DNA of 6,429 nt from Burkholderiales bacterium (lineage in GTDB: Bacteria; Pseudomonadota; Gammaproteobacteria; Burkholderiales; SG8-41), in contig SYEN01000084.1 in the NCBI GenBank assembly GCA_005800795.1, positions 1-6,429 on the forward strand, written 5' to 3'. Each line of letters opens with the position of its first letter. The stretch's first letter is position 1. Below the pieces are notes generated by a model that did no database searches, had not been told where the DNA came from, and saw only the letters and a program-made list of their open reading frames with translations. The position numbers and the translations under genes were made by a program. Shown here one piece after another: positions 1 to 5,482 of this stretch.

Positions 1-531
1 AACCTCGTGCAGTATTTCGGCGAGCTGGGTGAAGACGTGCAGGTGTTCCGCAACGACGACATCACGCTCGAAGGCATCGAGCGGCTGAATCCGGCACGCA
101 TTGTCGTCTCGCCCGGCCCGTGCACGCCCAACGAGGCGGGTATTTCGGTGCCTGCGATCAAACATTTTGCCGGCAAGGTGCCGGTGCTGGGTGTGTGCCT
201 CGGCCATCAAAGTATCGGTCAGGCCTTTGGTGGAAAAATTATTCATGCCAAGCAGGTGATGCACGGCAAAATCTCCGAAATCCGCCATCGCGACAGCGGC
301 GTGTTCAGCGGCCTGCCGGCGGGCTTTCAGGCGACGCGCTATCACTCGCTGGTGATCGAACGGGAAAGCCTGCCTGATTGTCTGGCAATCACCGCGTGGA
401 CGGATGACGGCGAAATCATGGGCGTGCGCCACAAGACGCTGGAGGTCGAGGGCGTGCAGTTTCACCCGGAATCGATCCTTACCGAGCATGGTCATGCCAT
501 GCTGAAAAACTTTTTGGACGGCAAGAAATGA
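1..531 (+). CDS. trpG: Anthranilate synthase component II, glutamine amidotransferase (5' partial)
   Basis: This class I glutamine amidotransferase subunit releases ammonia from glutamine and passes it to TrpE, which converts chorismate to anthranilate in the cytoplasm, the first step of tryptophan synthesis. The frame is open from base 1 and 176 residues are visible. The sequence begins in the NLVQYF segment that normally follows the family's N-terminal DNYDSFT motif, so roughly 13 residues lie outside the window; the GTG at position 7 is an internal Val codon, not the start. The nucleophile is Cys66 in GVCLGHQSIGQAFGG, and His155 and Glu157 in QFHPES complete the triad. SPGPCTPNEAG near residues 37-47 is the usual oxyanion-side loop. 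The stop overlaps the trpD start as ATGA, and trpE probably lies upstream. In many bacteria this subunit also serves 4-aminobenzoate (folate) synthesis as PabA; that dual role is possible here but not visible in the sequence. Confidence 0.96.
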   Translation, partial: NLVQYFGELGEDVQVFRNDDITLEGIERLNPARIVVSPGPCTPNEAGISVPAIKHFAGKVPVLGVCLGHQSIGQAFGGKIIHAKQVMHGKISEIRHRDSGVFSGLPAGFQATRYHSLVIERESLPDCLAITAWTDDGEIMGVRHKTLEVEGVQFHPESILTEHGHAMLKNFLDGKK

Positions 532-1553
532 CCCCACAGGAAGCGCTCGCGCGCATTGTCGAACATCGCGAAATTTTCCATGAGGAAATGCTGTCACTGA
601 TGCGGCAGATCATGAGTGGCGAGGTATCCGCCACGCTGATCGGTGCCATCATCGCTGCCCTGCGCGTGAAAAAAGAAACCATCGGCGAAATCTCTGCCGC
701 CGCACAGGTGATGCGCGAATTTGCGACAAAGGTGCCAGTGGATGACGTGCCAAACCTCATTGACACCTGTGGCACTGGCGGCGACGCGGCGCACACCTTT
801 AATATTTCCACGGCAGCGATGTTCGTCGCGGCGGCCGCCGGCGCGAAAGTTGCCAAGCACGGCGGGCGCTCGGTCTCCAGCAAATCCGGCAGCGCGGACG
901 TGCTGGAAGCGCTGGGCGCCAACATCAATCTCTCACCGGAGCAGGTGGCAATATCCATCAACGACACAGGTGTCGGCTTCATGTTTGCGCCCAATCACCA
1001 CAGCGCGATGAAGTACGCTGCCCCGGTGCGCCGTGAACTGGGCGTCAAAACCATTTTCAATATCCTGGGCCCGCTGACCAATCCGGCGGGGGCCAGGCAG
1101 CAGATCATGGGCGTGTTTCATCCCGACCTCGTCGGCGTTCAGGCACGCGTGTTGCAGCGCCTCGGCAGCCGCCGCGTGCTGATCGTGCACGGGCGCGAAG
1201 GGCTGGACGAAATCTCGCTGTGCGGGCCCACCATGATCGGCGAACTGAAAAACAACGAAGTGCGCGAGTACGACATTCAGCCCGGCGATGTGGGCCTCAA
1301 GGCGTGCGATGCGGCCGCGCTGCGTGTGGACGGCATTGATGCGTCGAAGGCCATGCTGCTCGGCGCTCTCGACAATAAAGACGGCCCCGCGCGTGACATC
1401 GTTGCGCTTAACGCGGGCGCGAGCATTTATGTTGCCGGCTTGGCCGACACGCTCGCTGAGGGCGTGAAAAAAGCACTGGCCACGCTTGCCAGCGGCGCAG
1501 CGCGTAAAACGCTGGATCAGTTCGTTGCGCACACCAGCGCCGTCAAAAAGTAG
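528..1553 (+). CDS. trpD: Anthranilate phosphoribosyltransferase
   Basis: This enzyme transfers phosphoribose from PRPP to anthranilate, giving N-phosphoribosyl-anthranilate, the second step of the tryptophan pathway. At 341 residues it has the usual length of the single-function form. A helical N-terminal domain (about 1-70) precedes the nucleoside phosphorylase class III-like catalytic domain. Visible motifs are the PRPP-binding DTCGTGGDAAHTFNIST (79-95, GTGGD at 82-86), KHGGRSVSSKSGSADVLEALG region (110-130), NHHSAMK (156-162), the anthranilate-contacting VRREL segment (167-171), FNILGPLTNPA (177-187), and the metal-binding Asp227-Glu228 pair in GLDEIS. The ATG at 528 overlaps the trpG stop (ATGA), and a GGA lies 9 nt upstream within trpG, so translation is probably coupled to trpG. 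Unlike E. coli, trpG and trpD are separate genes, not a fusion. All key residues are present. Confidence 0.97.
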   Translation: MTPQEALARIVEHREIFHEEMLSLMRQIMSGEVSATLIGAIIAALRVKKETIGEISAAAQVMREFATKVPVDDVPNLIDTCGTGGDAAHTFNISTAAMFVAAAAGAKVAKHGGRSVSSKSGSADVLEALGANINLSPEQVAISINDTGVGFMFAPNHHSAMKYAAPVRRELGVKTIFNILGPLTNPAGARQQIMGVFHPDLVGVQARVLQRLGSRRVLIVHGREGLDEISLCGPTMIGELKNNEVREYDIQPGDVGLKACDAAALRVDGIDASKAMLLGALDNKDGPARDIVALNAGASIYVAGLADTLAEGVKKALATLASGAARKTLDQFVAHTSAVKK

Positions 1554-1571
1554 GGTAGGCAGGTTTTCAAT

Positions 1572-1603
1572 AATATTGTAAGTATCTGATTTAAAACAAT
1601 ATT
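1572..1603 (+). repeat. 8-bp inverted repeat in the trpD-trpC spacer
   Basis: The arms AATATTGT (1572-1579) and ACAATATT (1596-1603) are exact reverse complements around a 16-nt spacer, and the right arm ends 2 nt before the trpC ATG. The 52-nt spacer (1554-1605) is much more AT-rich than the flanking genes. There is no purine-rich Shine-Dalgarno near the trpC start; the nearest AGG is at 1561-1563, on the far side of the left arm. It could be an RNA hairpin or a DNA-binding palindrome. The repeat is seen directly; any function is inference, and AT-rich DNA gives such repeats by chance fairly easily. Confidence 0.5.
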
Positions 1604-1605
1604 TT

Positions 1606-2412
1606 ATGTCAGACATCTTGCGAAAAATCGTCGAAGTCAAGACGCAGGAAGTGGCCGCCGCCCAGCGCGCTGTGCCTCGAGCCGAGATCGAGCTGCAGGC
1701 GAATATGGCGATGCCGCCGCGCGATTTTGTGGGTGCGCTGCGCGCAAAAATCGCCGCCGGAAAATCTGCCGTGATTTCAGAAGTCAAAAAAGCCAGCCCG
1801 AGCAAGGGTGTGCTGCGCGAGCATTTCGATCCGGCGGCGATTGCAAAAAGTTACGAGCTGCACGGAGCGGCCTGTCTGTCGGTGCTGACTGACCAGCAGT
1901 TTTTCCAAGGCAGTATCGTCCACATGAAAGCGGCGCGCGCGGCGTGTGGCCTGCCGGTGTTACGCAAGGACTTCATGATCGACGCGTATCAGGTGTACGA
2001 AGCGCGTGCAGCGGGCGCGGATTGCATCCTGCTGATTGTCGCCGCGCTTGATTTGCCGCGAATGCGCGAGCTGGAAGCGCTGGCGATGAGCCTTGGCCTC
2101 GCTGTGCTGGTCGAAGTGCACGACGGCGATGAACTCGACACCGCGTTGAAACTGAATACACCGCTGATCGGCATCAACAACCGCAATCTGCGTACGTTTG
2201 AAACCAAACTCGGCACCACGCTGGGGCTGCTGGGCCGCGTGCCTGACAACCGCTTGGTGGTCACCGAAAGCGGCATCCTCAAGCGCGACGACGTCGAACT
2301 GATGCGAGCACGCAATATAAACGCGTTTCTGGTGGGCGAGGCCTTCATGCGCGCGCCCGATCCGGGTGTCGAACTCGCGCGTCTGTTTGACACGGGCGCT
2401 GTCGTGGCATGA
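1606..2412 (+). CDS. trpC: Indole-3-glycerol phosphate synthase
   Basis: This enzyme closes the indole ring of carboxyphenylamino-deoxyribulose phosphate with loss of CO2 and water, giving indole-3-glycerol phosphate, the substrate of TrpA/TrpB. It is a cytoplasmic TIM barrel of 268 residues, the typical length of the monofunctional form; no PRAI (TrpF) domain is fused. By alignment from memory with the archaeal enzyme, the catalytic residues are Glu59 and Lys61 (ISEVKKASPSKG), Lys121 (LRKDF), Glu170 (VLVEVH), Asn191 (GINNRNL) and the ESG phosphate-site segment 221-223. The start MSDILRKIVEVKTQEV matches the usual N terminus, so ATG 1606 is preferred even though no Shine-Dalgarno is next to it. 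The gene lies 52 nt after trpD and 7 nt before coq7. trpF, trpB and trpA do not follow, so the rest of the pathway is encoded elsewhere, as is usual in betaproteobacteria. Confidence 0.97.
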   Translation: MSDILRKIVEVKTQEVAAAQRAVPRAEIELQANMAMPPRDFVGALRAKIAAGKSAVISEVKKASPSKGVLREHFDPAAIAKSYELHGAACLSVLTDQQFFQGSIVHMKAARAACGLPVLRKDFMIDAYQVYEARAAGADCILLIVAALDLPRMRELEALAMSLGLAVLVEVHDGDELDTALKLNTPLIGINNRNLRTFETKLGTTLGLLGRVPDNRLVVTESGILKRDDVELMRARNINAFLVGEAFMRAPDPGVELARLFDTGAVVA

Positions 2413-2419
2413 TCACCGC

Positions 2420-3046
2420 ATGATTGATCTGGACAAACTCATCATCGGCTTCGACAAGGGTTTGCGCACGCTCTACGCGCCTGCGCAAACCGCGCGTGCC
2501 GTGCCGGGTGATGCGTTGATGGATGCGGTGCTGGATGAAACCGGGCGCCGCACATCGGCCGCGCTGATGCGCGTGAATCACACCGGCGAGGTTTGCGCGC
2601 AGGCCTTGTACCACGGACAGGCACTGACTGCGCGCGAGCCATCAGCCAGGGACGCGCTGGAGCGCGCGGCACGGGAAGAAACCGAACATCTGGCGTGGAC
2701 TGAACGGCGCATCGCCGAACTCGGCGGCGCCAAAAGCGTGCTGAATCCGTTGTTCTACGCGGGCTCGTTTGCGCTGGGTGCGATGTCGGGGTTGCTGGGC
2801 GACAAATGGAATCTGGGCTTTTTGGCGGAAACCGAACGGCAAGTGGTTAAGCATCTCGACGGCCATCTCGAACGATTACCGTCGGATGACAAAAAAAGCC
2901 GCGCAATCGTCGCACAAATGCGCGACGACGAAGCGCGCCACGCCACCAGTGCCATCAATCACGGCGGCGCGGAATTACTGGAGCCGGTCAAGGTTGCGAT
3001 GAAGGCGTCGTCGAAGGTAATGACCGGAACCGCTTACTGGTTGTAG
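2420..3046 (+). CDS. coq7: Coq7-type demethoxyubiquinone (2-polyprenyl-3-methyl-6-methoxy-1,4-benzoquinone) hydroxylase
   Basis: This diiron mono-oxygenase performs the late ring hydroxylation of ubiquinone synthesis at the inner membrane face and replaces the flavoprotein UbiF of E. coli. The 208-residue ferritin-like four-helix protein shows the ligands in order: Glu57 (NHTGEVCAQ), Glu87 and His90 (EETEH), Glu139 (ETERQ), and Glu171 and His174 (DDEARH). The 30-, 52- and 32-residue spacings fit the family. The hydrophobic stretch around 109-126 is the usual membrane-associating part. ATG 2420 is chosen because MIDLDKLI is the typical betaproteobacterial N terminus; the frame is open further up, to an ATG at 2366 inside trpC, but that extension would be unrelated coding sequence. 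The gene starts 7 nt after trpC with no clear Shine-Dalgarno, which suggests translational coupling. It is probably the last gene of this transcript, since the next gene converges from the other strand. Confidence 0.95.
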   Translation: MIDLDKLIIGFDKGLRTLYAPAQTARAVPGDALMDAVLDETGRRTSAALMRVNHTGEVCAQALYHGQALTAREPSARDALERAAREETEHLAWTERRIAELGGAKSVLNPLFYAGSFALGAMSGLLGDKWNLGFLAETERQVVKHLDGHLERLPSDDKKSRAIVAQMRDDEARHATSAINHGGAELLEPVKVAMKASSKVMTGTAYWL

Positions 3047-3082
3047 TGCCGGTTATAGTGGCGATCGCAATACGCGTCGTGA

Positions 3083-3499
3083 CTACGCTTCCCGCACTTC
3101 AAAATCGTGTGTGATTACCGCAGTTTTGGCCAGCATAATCGACGCTGAGCAATATTTTTCTGCCGACAAATGCACGGCGCGTTCCACCTGCGCCTGTTTC
3201 AGGGCCTTGCCGGTCACCACGAAGTGAAAATGTATTTTTGTGAAGACTTTCGGGTCTTCTGCTGCGCGTTCGGCGTCGATTTCGACCACGCAGTCGGTGA
3301 TGGCCGCGCGTGATTTTTTGAGAATGTGCACGACGTCGTAAGCGGTGCACCCCCCCGCGCCCATCAGCAGGGTTTCCATCGGGCGCGGCCCGAGATTGCG
3401 GCCACCGCCTTCCGGTGCGCCGTCCATCACCAGCGCGTGACCGCTTTCGGATTCGGCGACGAAGGCGACGTTTTCAAGCCATTTGATGCGTGCTTTCAT
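3083..3499 (-). CDS. OsmC-family protein, YhfA-like
   Basis: This 138-residue protein belongs to the OsmC/Ohr superfamily of small dimeric cytoplasmic proteins, some of which reduce organic hydroperoxides with a cysteine pair. It most resembles the E. coli YhfA branch, whose substrate is not established: MKARIKW at the N terminus, GPRPMETLLMGAGGCTAYDVV (37-57) with Glu42 and Cys51, and LSAEKYCSASIML (111-123) with Cys117. Both cysteines and the nearby Glu are kept, so thiol peroxidase chemistry is plausible but unproven. ATG 3499 has a good Shine-Dalgarno, AAGGA (complement of 3505-3509), 5 nt ahead. It is the second gene of a pair, starting 12 nt after the ElyC-like gene, and converges on coq7 across a 36-nt gap. 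A run of seven Gs on its coding strand (complement of 3350-3356) sits immediately before the Cys51 codon. Family assignment is firm; function is not. Confidence 0.9.
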   Translation of the reverse strand: MKARIKWLENVAFVAESESGHALVMDGAPEGGGRNLGPRPMETLLMGAGGCTAYDVVHILKKSRAAITDCVVEIDAERAAEDPKVFTKIHFHFVVTGKALKQAQVERAVHLSAEKYCSASIMLAKTAVITHDFEVREA

Positions 3500-3511
3500 G
3501 AGTGTCCTTGT

Positions 3512-4273
3512 TTAGCGCAATGCGGATTTTAGCCGATACCACACCAAGCCTATGATTTCATGGAAGAAGTAACTGCTGTCCGCCAGCGCAGGCGCGAAGG
3601 GACGAAAGTCCAGTATGGTCAACCGGAAATTCGTCGCGAAGTGCATGGGCGCGGGAACCACGTCAAAGCCCGCCTTGATGAAAATCGACTTTGAGCGCGG
3701 CATGTGCCACGCGTGGGTCACGACATACACGCGGTCGATGCCCAGCGGCTGGAGCGTTGCGCGGCTGGCGTGGACGTTCTCGAACGTGTTAAAGGACTTG
3801 TCTTCGGTCCACGCCACCGTTACCTTGAATTCGTTTTCCAGCACCGCCTTCATGGCTTGCCCTTCCGAGATGGTGCTGCCTTCGGGCGCGCCGCCGCTGA
3901 CGAGAATCGGCTTGCCGGTTCGCCGGTGCAGCCAAGCCGCGTAGCGTAAGCGCGCCAGCGTTGGCTCGCTCACCGTATCCGTCCCGCCGTATTCGGGCGC
4001 GGCGTAATACTTGCCGCCACCCAGAACCACGATGGCCTGTGCCGGCGGCGCCAATAACGGATCGGCCGGCTCGGCTTCCAGCGTCTGAAGCAGCGTGCGC
4101 GACAACCATGGCGTCGACAGCGCCCACAACGCCGCCAGCGATAAAACGATCAGCGCCTTGCCAGAGCGCGGGCGCAGGCGCAGCCGGAGGACGCCCCATC
4201 CCGCCAGTAACAGCAGACAGCCGGGCGGGATGAGCCAGGCACCAATGGCGTTATTAATAATCCAGGAGTTCAT
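3512..4273 (-). CDS. DUF218/YdcF-family membrane protein, ElyC-like
   Basis: This 253-residue protein has two N-terminal hydrophobic segments (about 9-30 and 39-56) and then a DUF218 domain (about 78-245), the layout of E. coli ElyC, an inner-membrane factor linked to peptidoglycan and lipid-carrier metabolism. DUF218 motifs in order are AIVVLGGG (80-87), RLRYAAWLHRRTGKPILVSGG (about 108-128), SEGQAM with Glu137 (136-141), SFNTFEN (160-166) and VVTHAWHMPRS (184-194). The C-terminal stretch, HEIIGLVWYRLK, also resembles ElyC. ATG 4273 is the only sensible start, because an in-frame stop occurs five codons upstream; no strong Shine-Dalgarno is visible. It is the first gene of a pair with the OsmC-like gene and diverges from rplM. 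Biochemical activity is unknown, and the role in envelope synthesis is by analogy only; SanA and YdcF are other members of the family. Confidence 0.88.
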   Translation of the reverse strand: MNSWIINNAIGAWLIPPGCLLLLAGWGVLRLRLRPRSGKALIVLSLAALWALSTPWLSRTLLQTLEAEPADPLLAPPAQAIVVLGGGKYYAAPEYGGTDTVSEPTLARLRYAAWLHRRTGKPILVSGGAPEGSTISEGQAMKAVLENEFKVTVAWTEDKSFNTFENVHASRATLQPLGIDRVYVVTHAWHMPRSKSIFIKAGFDVVPAPMHFATNFRLTILDFRPFAPALADSSYFFHEIIGLVWYRLKSALR

Positions 4274-4345
4274 TAAGTAATTGTTTTAATTAATATTTCT
4301 TTTTTATCCGCTCGAGGACGGTGAATCGCAGGAAGTCGCTTGGAT

Positions 4346-4375
4346 TTGACACAATCCTCGGATTTCACCTATACT
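4346..4375 (+). promoter_or_regulatory. Sigma-70-type promoter of rplM-rpsI
   Basis: A perfect -35 TTGACA (4346-4351) and a -10 TATACT (4370-4375, one mismatch to TATAAT) are separated by 18 nt, predicting transcription from about 4382 and a leader of about 117 nt before the rplM ATG. A strong promoter fits a ribosomal protein operon. The region just upstream (4322-4342) is not AT-rich, so no UP element is evident. Its presence also argues against the in-frame ATG at 4340, which lies upstream of the predicted transcription start. Confidence 0.8.
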
Positions 4376-4381
4376 TCGCGG

Positions 4382-4498
4382 TTCCCTTCGGTCGGCTTTT
4401 ACTGTATCTGCATTGTGGGGGTGAATACCTCGATTTCACGGCGGGTATGCGGAAAAACGGCCGAACACAGCAATAAACAGAATCAATCAGGATTTACA
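4382..4498 (+). promoter_or_regulatory. Putative structured leader of rplM mRNA
   Basis: Between the predicted start of transcription and the rplM ATG lie about 117 nt, longer than translation alone needs. TTCGGTCG (4387-4394) can pair with CGGCCGAA (4458-4465) as an 8-bp helix with one G-U pair. Inside it, ATACC (4425-4429) can pair with GGTAT (4444-4448). L13 operons have autoregulatory leaders in some bacteria; whether this one is such an element is inference. The pairings were found by eye, not by folding software. Confidence 0.35.
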
Positions 4499-4930
4499 AT
4501 GAAAACATGGAATGCCAAGGCAGAAACCGCACAGAACGACTGGTATGTCGTCGATGCGGCCGGCAAGGTACTCGGACGGCTGGCAGTCGAAATCGCGCGC
4601 CGGCTGCGCGGCAAGCACAAACCCGAATTCACTCCGCATGTCGATACCGGCGATTATATCGTCGTGGTCAATGTGGACAAGCTGCGCGTTACCGGCAACA
4701 AGGCCAAGGACAAAATGTATTACCGGCATACCGGGTATCCCGGCGGCATCCGCTCGGCCCCGTTTGAGAACCTGCAGGCTGATCATCCCGGTCGCGTGCT
4801 CGAAAAAGCCGTCAAGGGTATGTTGCCCAAAGGTCCACTGGGCTACGCCATGCTGAAAAAAATGAAATCCTACACGGGTGACGCACATCCGCATACCGCG
4901 CAGCAGCCCAAACCGCTGCAAATCGCGTAA
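4499..4930 (+). CDS. rplM: 50S ribosomal protein L13
   Basis: L13 is an early-assembly protein of the large ribosomal subunit that binds 23S rRNA. The 143-residue length fits the usual bacterial value of about 142. Recognisable segments are WYVVDAAGKVLGRLAVEIAR (15-34), LRGKHKPEFTPHVDTGDYIV (36-55), the VTGNK and KMYYRHTGYPGG region (64-83), and the signature LEKAVKGMLPKGPLGYAMLK (101-120), ending in HPHTAQQPKPL. The ATG at 4499 is chosen over in-frame upstream codons because MKTWNAK is the family N terminus, AGGA (4489-4492) lies 6 nt ahead, and the promoter elements fall inside the longer reading frame. rpsI follows after 53 nt in the conserved L13-S9 pair. The operon is likely driven by the promoter at 4346-4375 and may be autoregulated through its leader. 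Confidence 0.98.
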   Translation: MKTWNAKAETAQNDWYVVDAAGKVLGRLAVEIARRLRGKHKPEFTPHVDTGDYIVVVNVDKLRVTGNKAKDKMYYRHTGYPGGIRSAPFENLQADHPGRVLEKAVKGMLPKGPLGYAMLKKMKSYTGDAHPHTAQQPKPLQIA

Positions 4931-4983
4931 CCGTACACTACACATCCGAAGTATTCGACGTAAAACCTTTAAGGCGAATTCAC

Positions 4984-5382
4984 ATGGCAGTGCAAGCAAG
5001 TTCCAATTACGGTACTGGCCGCCGCAAAAGTGCAGTGGCGCGGGTATACATCAAACCGGGCAAGGGATCGATCGTTGTCAACGGCAAACCGGTGGACGAG
5101 TTTTTCTCGCGCGAAACCGGCCGCATGATTGTGCGCCAGCCGCTCGTGCTGACGGAAAACGTTGATCGGTTTGATATCAGCGTGAACGTGATTGGCGGCG
5201 GTGAGTCGGGTCAAGCTGGCGCCGTGCGCCACGGCATTACGCGTGCGCTGATCGATTACGATGCGGCGTTGAAACCGCCGCTTAAAAAAGCCGGGCTGGT
5301 GACGCGCGACGCGCGTGAAGTCGAACGTAAAAAAGTTGGTCTGCGCAAGGCGCGCCGCCGCAAGCAGTTCTCCAAGCGGTAA
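4984..5382 (+). CDS. rpsI: 30S ribosomal protein S9
   Basis: S9 sits in the head of the small ribosomal subunit, and its basic C-terminal tail reaches the P site, where the final Lys-Arg contacts tRNA. The protein has 132 residues, close to the usual 130. Visible landmarks are YGTGRRKSAVARV (9-21), the GKGSIVVNGKPVDEFF region (26-41), the glycine-rich GGGESGQAGAVRHGITRAL (71-89) and the tail KKVGLRKARRRKQFSKR, which keeps the essential SKR end. The tail has Lys where E. coli has Pro (RRRPQFSKR); I recall this form from other betaproteobacteria, so it is probably a lineage trait. ATG 4984 has an AAGG (4971-4974) 9 nt upstream. It is co-transcribed with rplM and followed 19 nt later by a strong terminator hairpin. 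Confidence 0.98.
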   Translation: MAVQASSNYGTGRRKSAVARVYIKPGKGSIVVNGKPVDEFFSRETGRMIVRQPLVLTENVDRFDISVNVIGGGESGQAGAVRHGITRALIDYDAALKPPLKKAGLVTRDAREVERKKVGLRKARRRKQFSKR

Positions 5383-5401
5383 CTTCCGCATACCGTTCTG
5401 T

Positions 5402-5433
5402 CGAGAAAGCCGCCTGCACGGGCGGCTTTCTCG
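5402..5433 (+). terminator. Intrinsic-type terminator after rpsI
   Basis: CGAGAAAGCCGCC (5402-5414) and GGCGGCTTTCTCG (5421-5433) form a perfect 13-bp stem with a 6-nt loop (TGCACG), followed by TTTAT. The GC-rich top and A/T-rich foot (AAAG/CTTT) are typical, but the T-run after the stem is only three bases, so some readthrough into argC is possible. There is no convergent gene here that would need it in the other direction. Confidence 0.85.
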
Positions 5434-5482
5434 TTTATGATCCTGTTGTCGTGCGCTGACACGGCAAGTCGTGGAGACTCTG

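Noticed and set aside
933..1805. Long open frame (290 codons) on the minus strand opposite trpD and the start of trpC
   Set aside because: It is antisense to two confidently identified genes, runs across their intergenic spacer, and its translation is rich in His, Arg, Ala and Cys with no recognisable domain, as expected of a shadow frame in GC-rich DNA.
2366..2419. An 18-residue N-terminal extension of Coq7 beginning inside trpC
   Set aside because: It overlaps the conserved 3' end of trpC in another frame, and MIDLDKLI at 2420 is the normal Coq7 start.
3023..3053. Possible terminator over the coq7 stop: ACCGG/CCGGT outer and AACC/GGTT inner pairing
   Set aside because: The two short stems are offset by a 6-nt bulge and lack a T-run, so it is too weak to call as a terminator for either converging unit.
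3061..3068. GCGATCGC palindrome, identical to the cyanobacterial HIP1 octamer
   Set aside because: I noticed only this copy, in a short intergenic gap, and the gene content is not cyanobacterial; chance occurrence is likely.
3615..3944. Plus-strand open frame opposite the ElyC-like gene
   Set aside because: The minus-strand protein shows clear DUF218 motifs over this interval; the plus frame has none.
4340..4498. A 53-residue N-terminal extension of L13 from an upstream in-frame start
   Set aside because: The extension contains the -35 and -10 promoter boxes, does not resemble L13, and ATG 4499 has its own Shine-Dalgarno and the family N terminus.
5436..5441. TATGAT as a -10 box for argC
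   Set aside because: The -35 position would fall within the terminator hairpin and does not resemble TTGACA.
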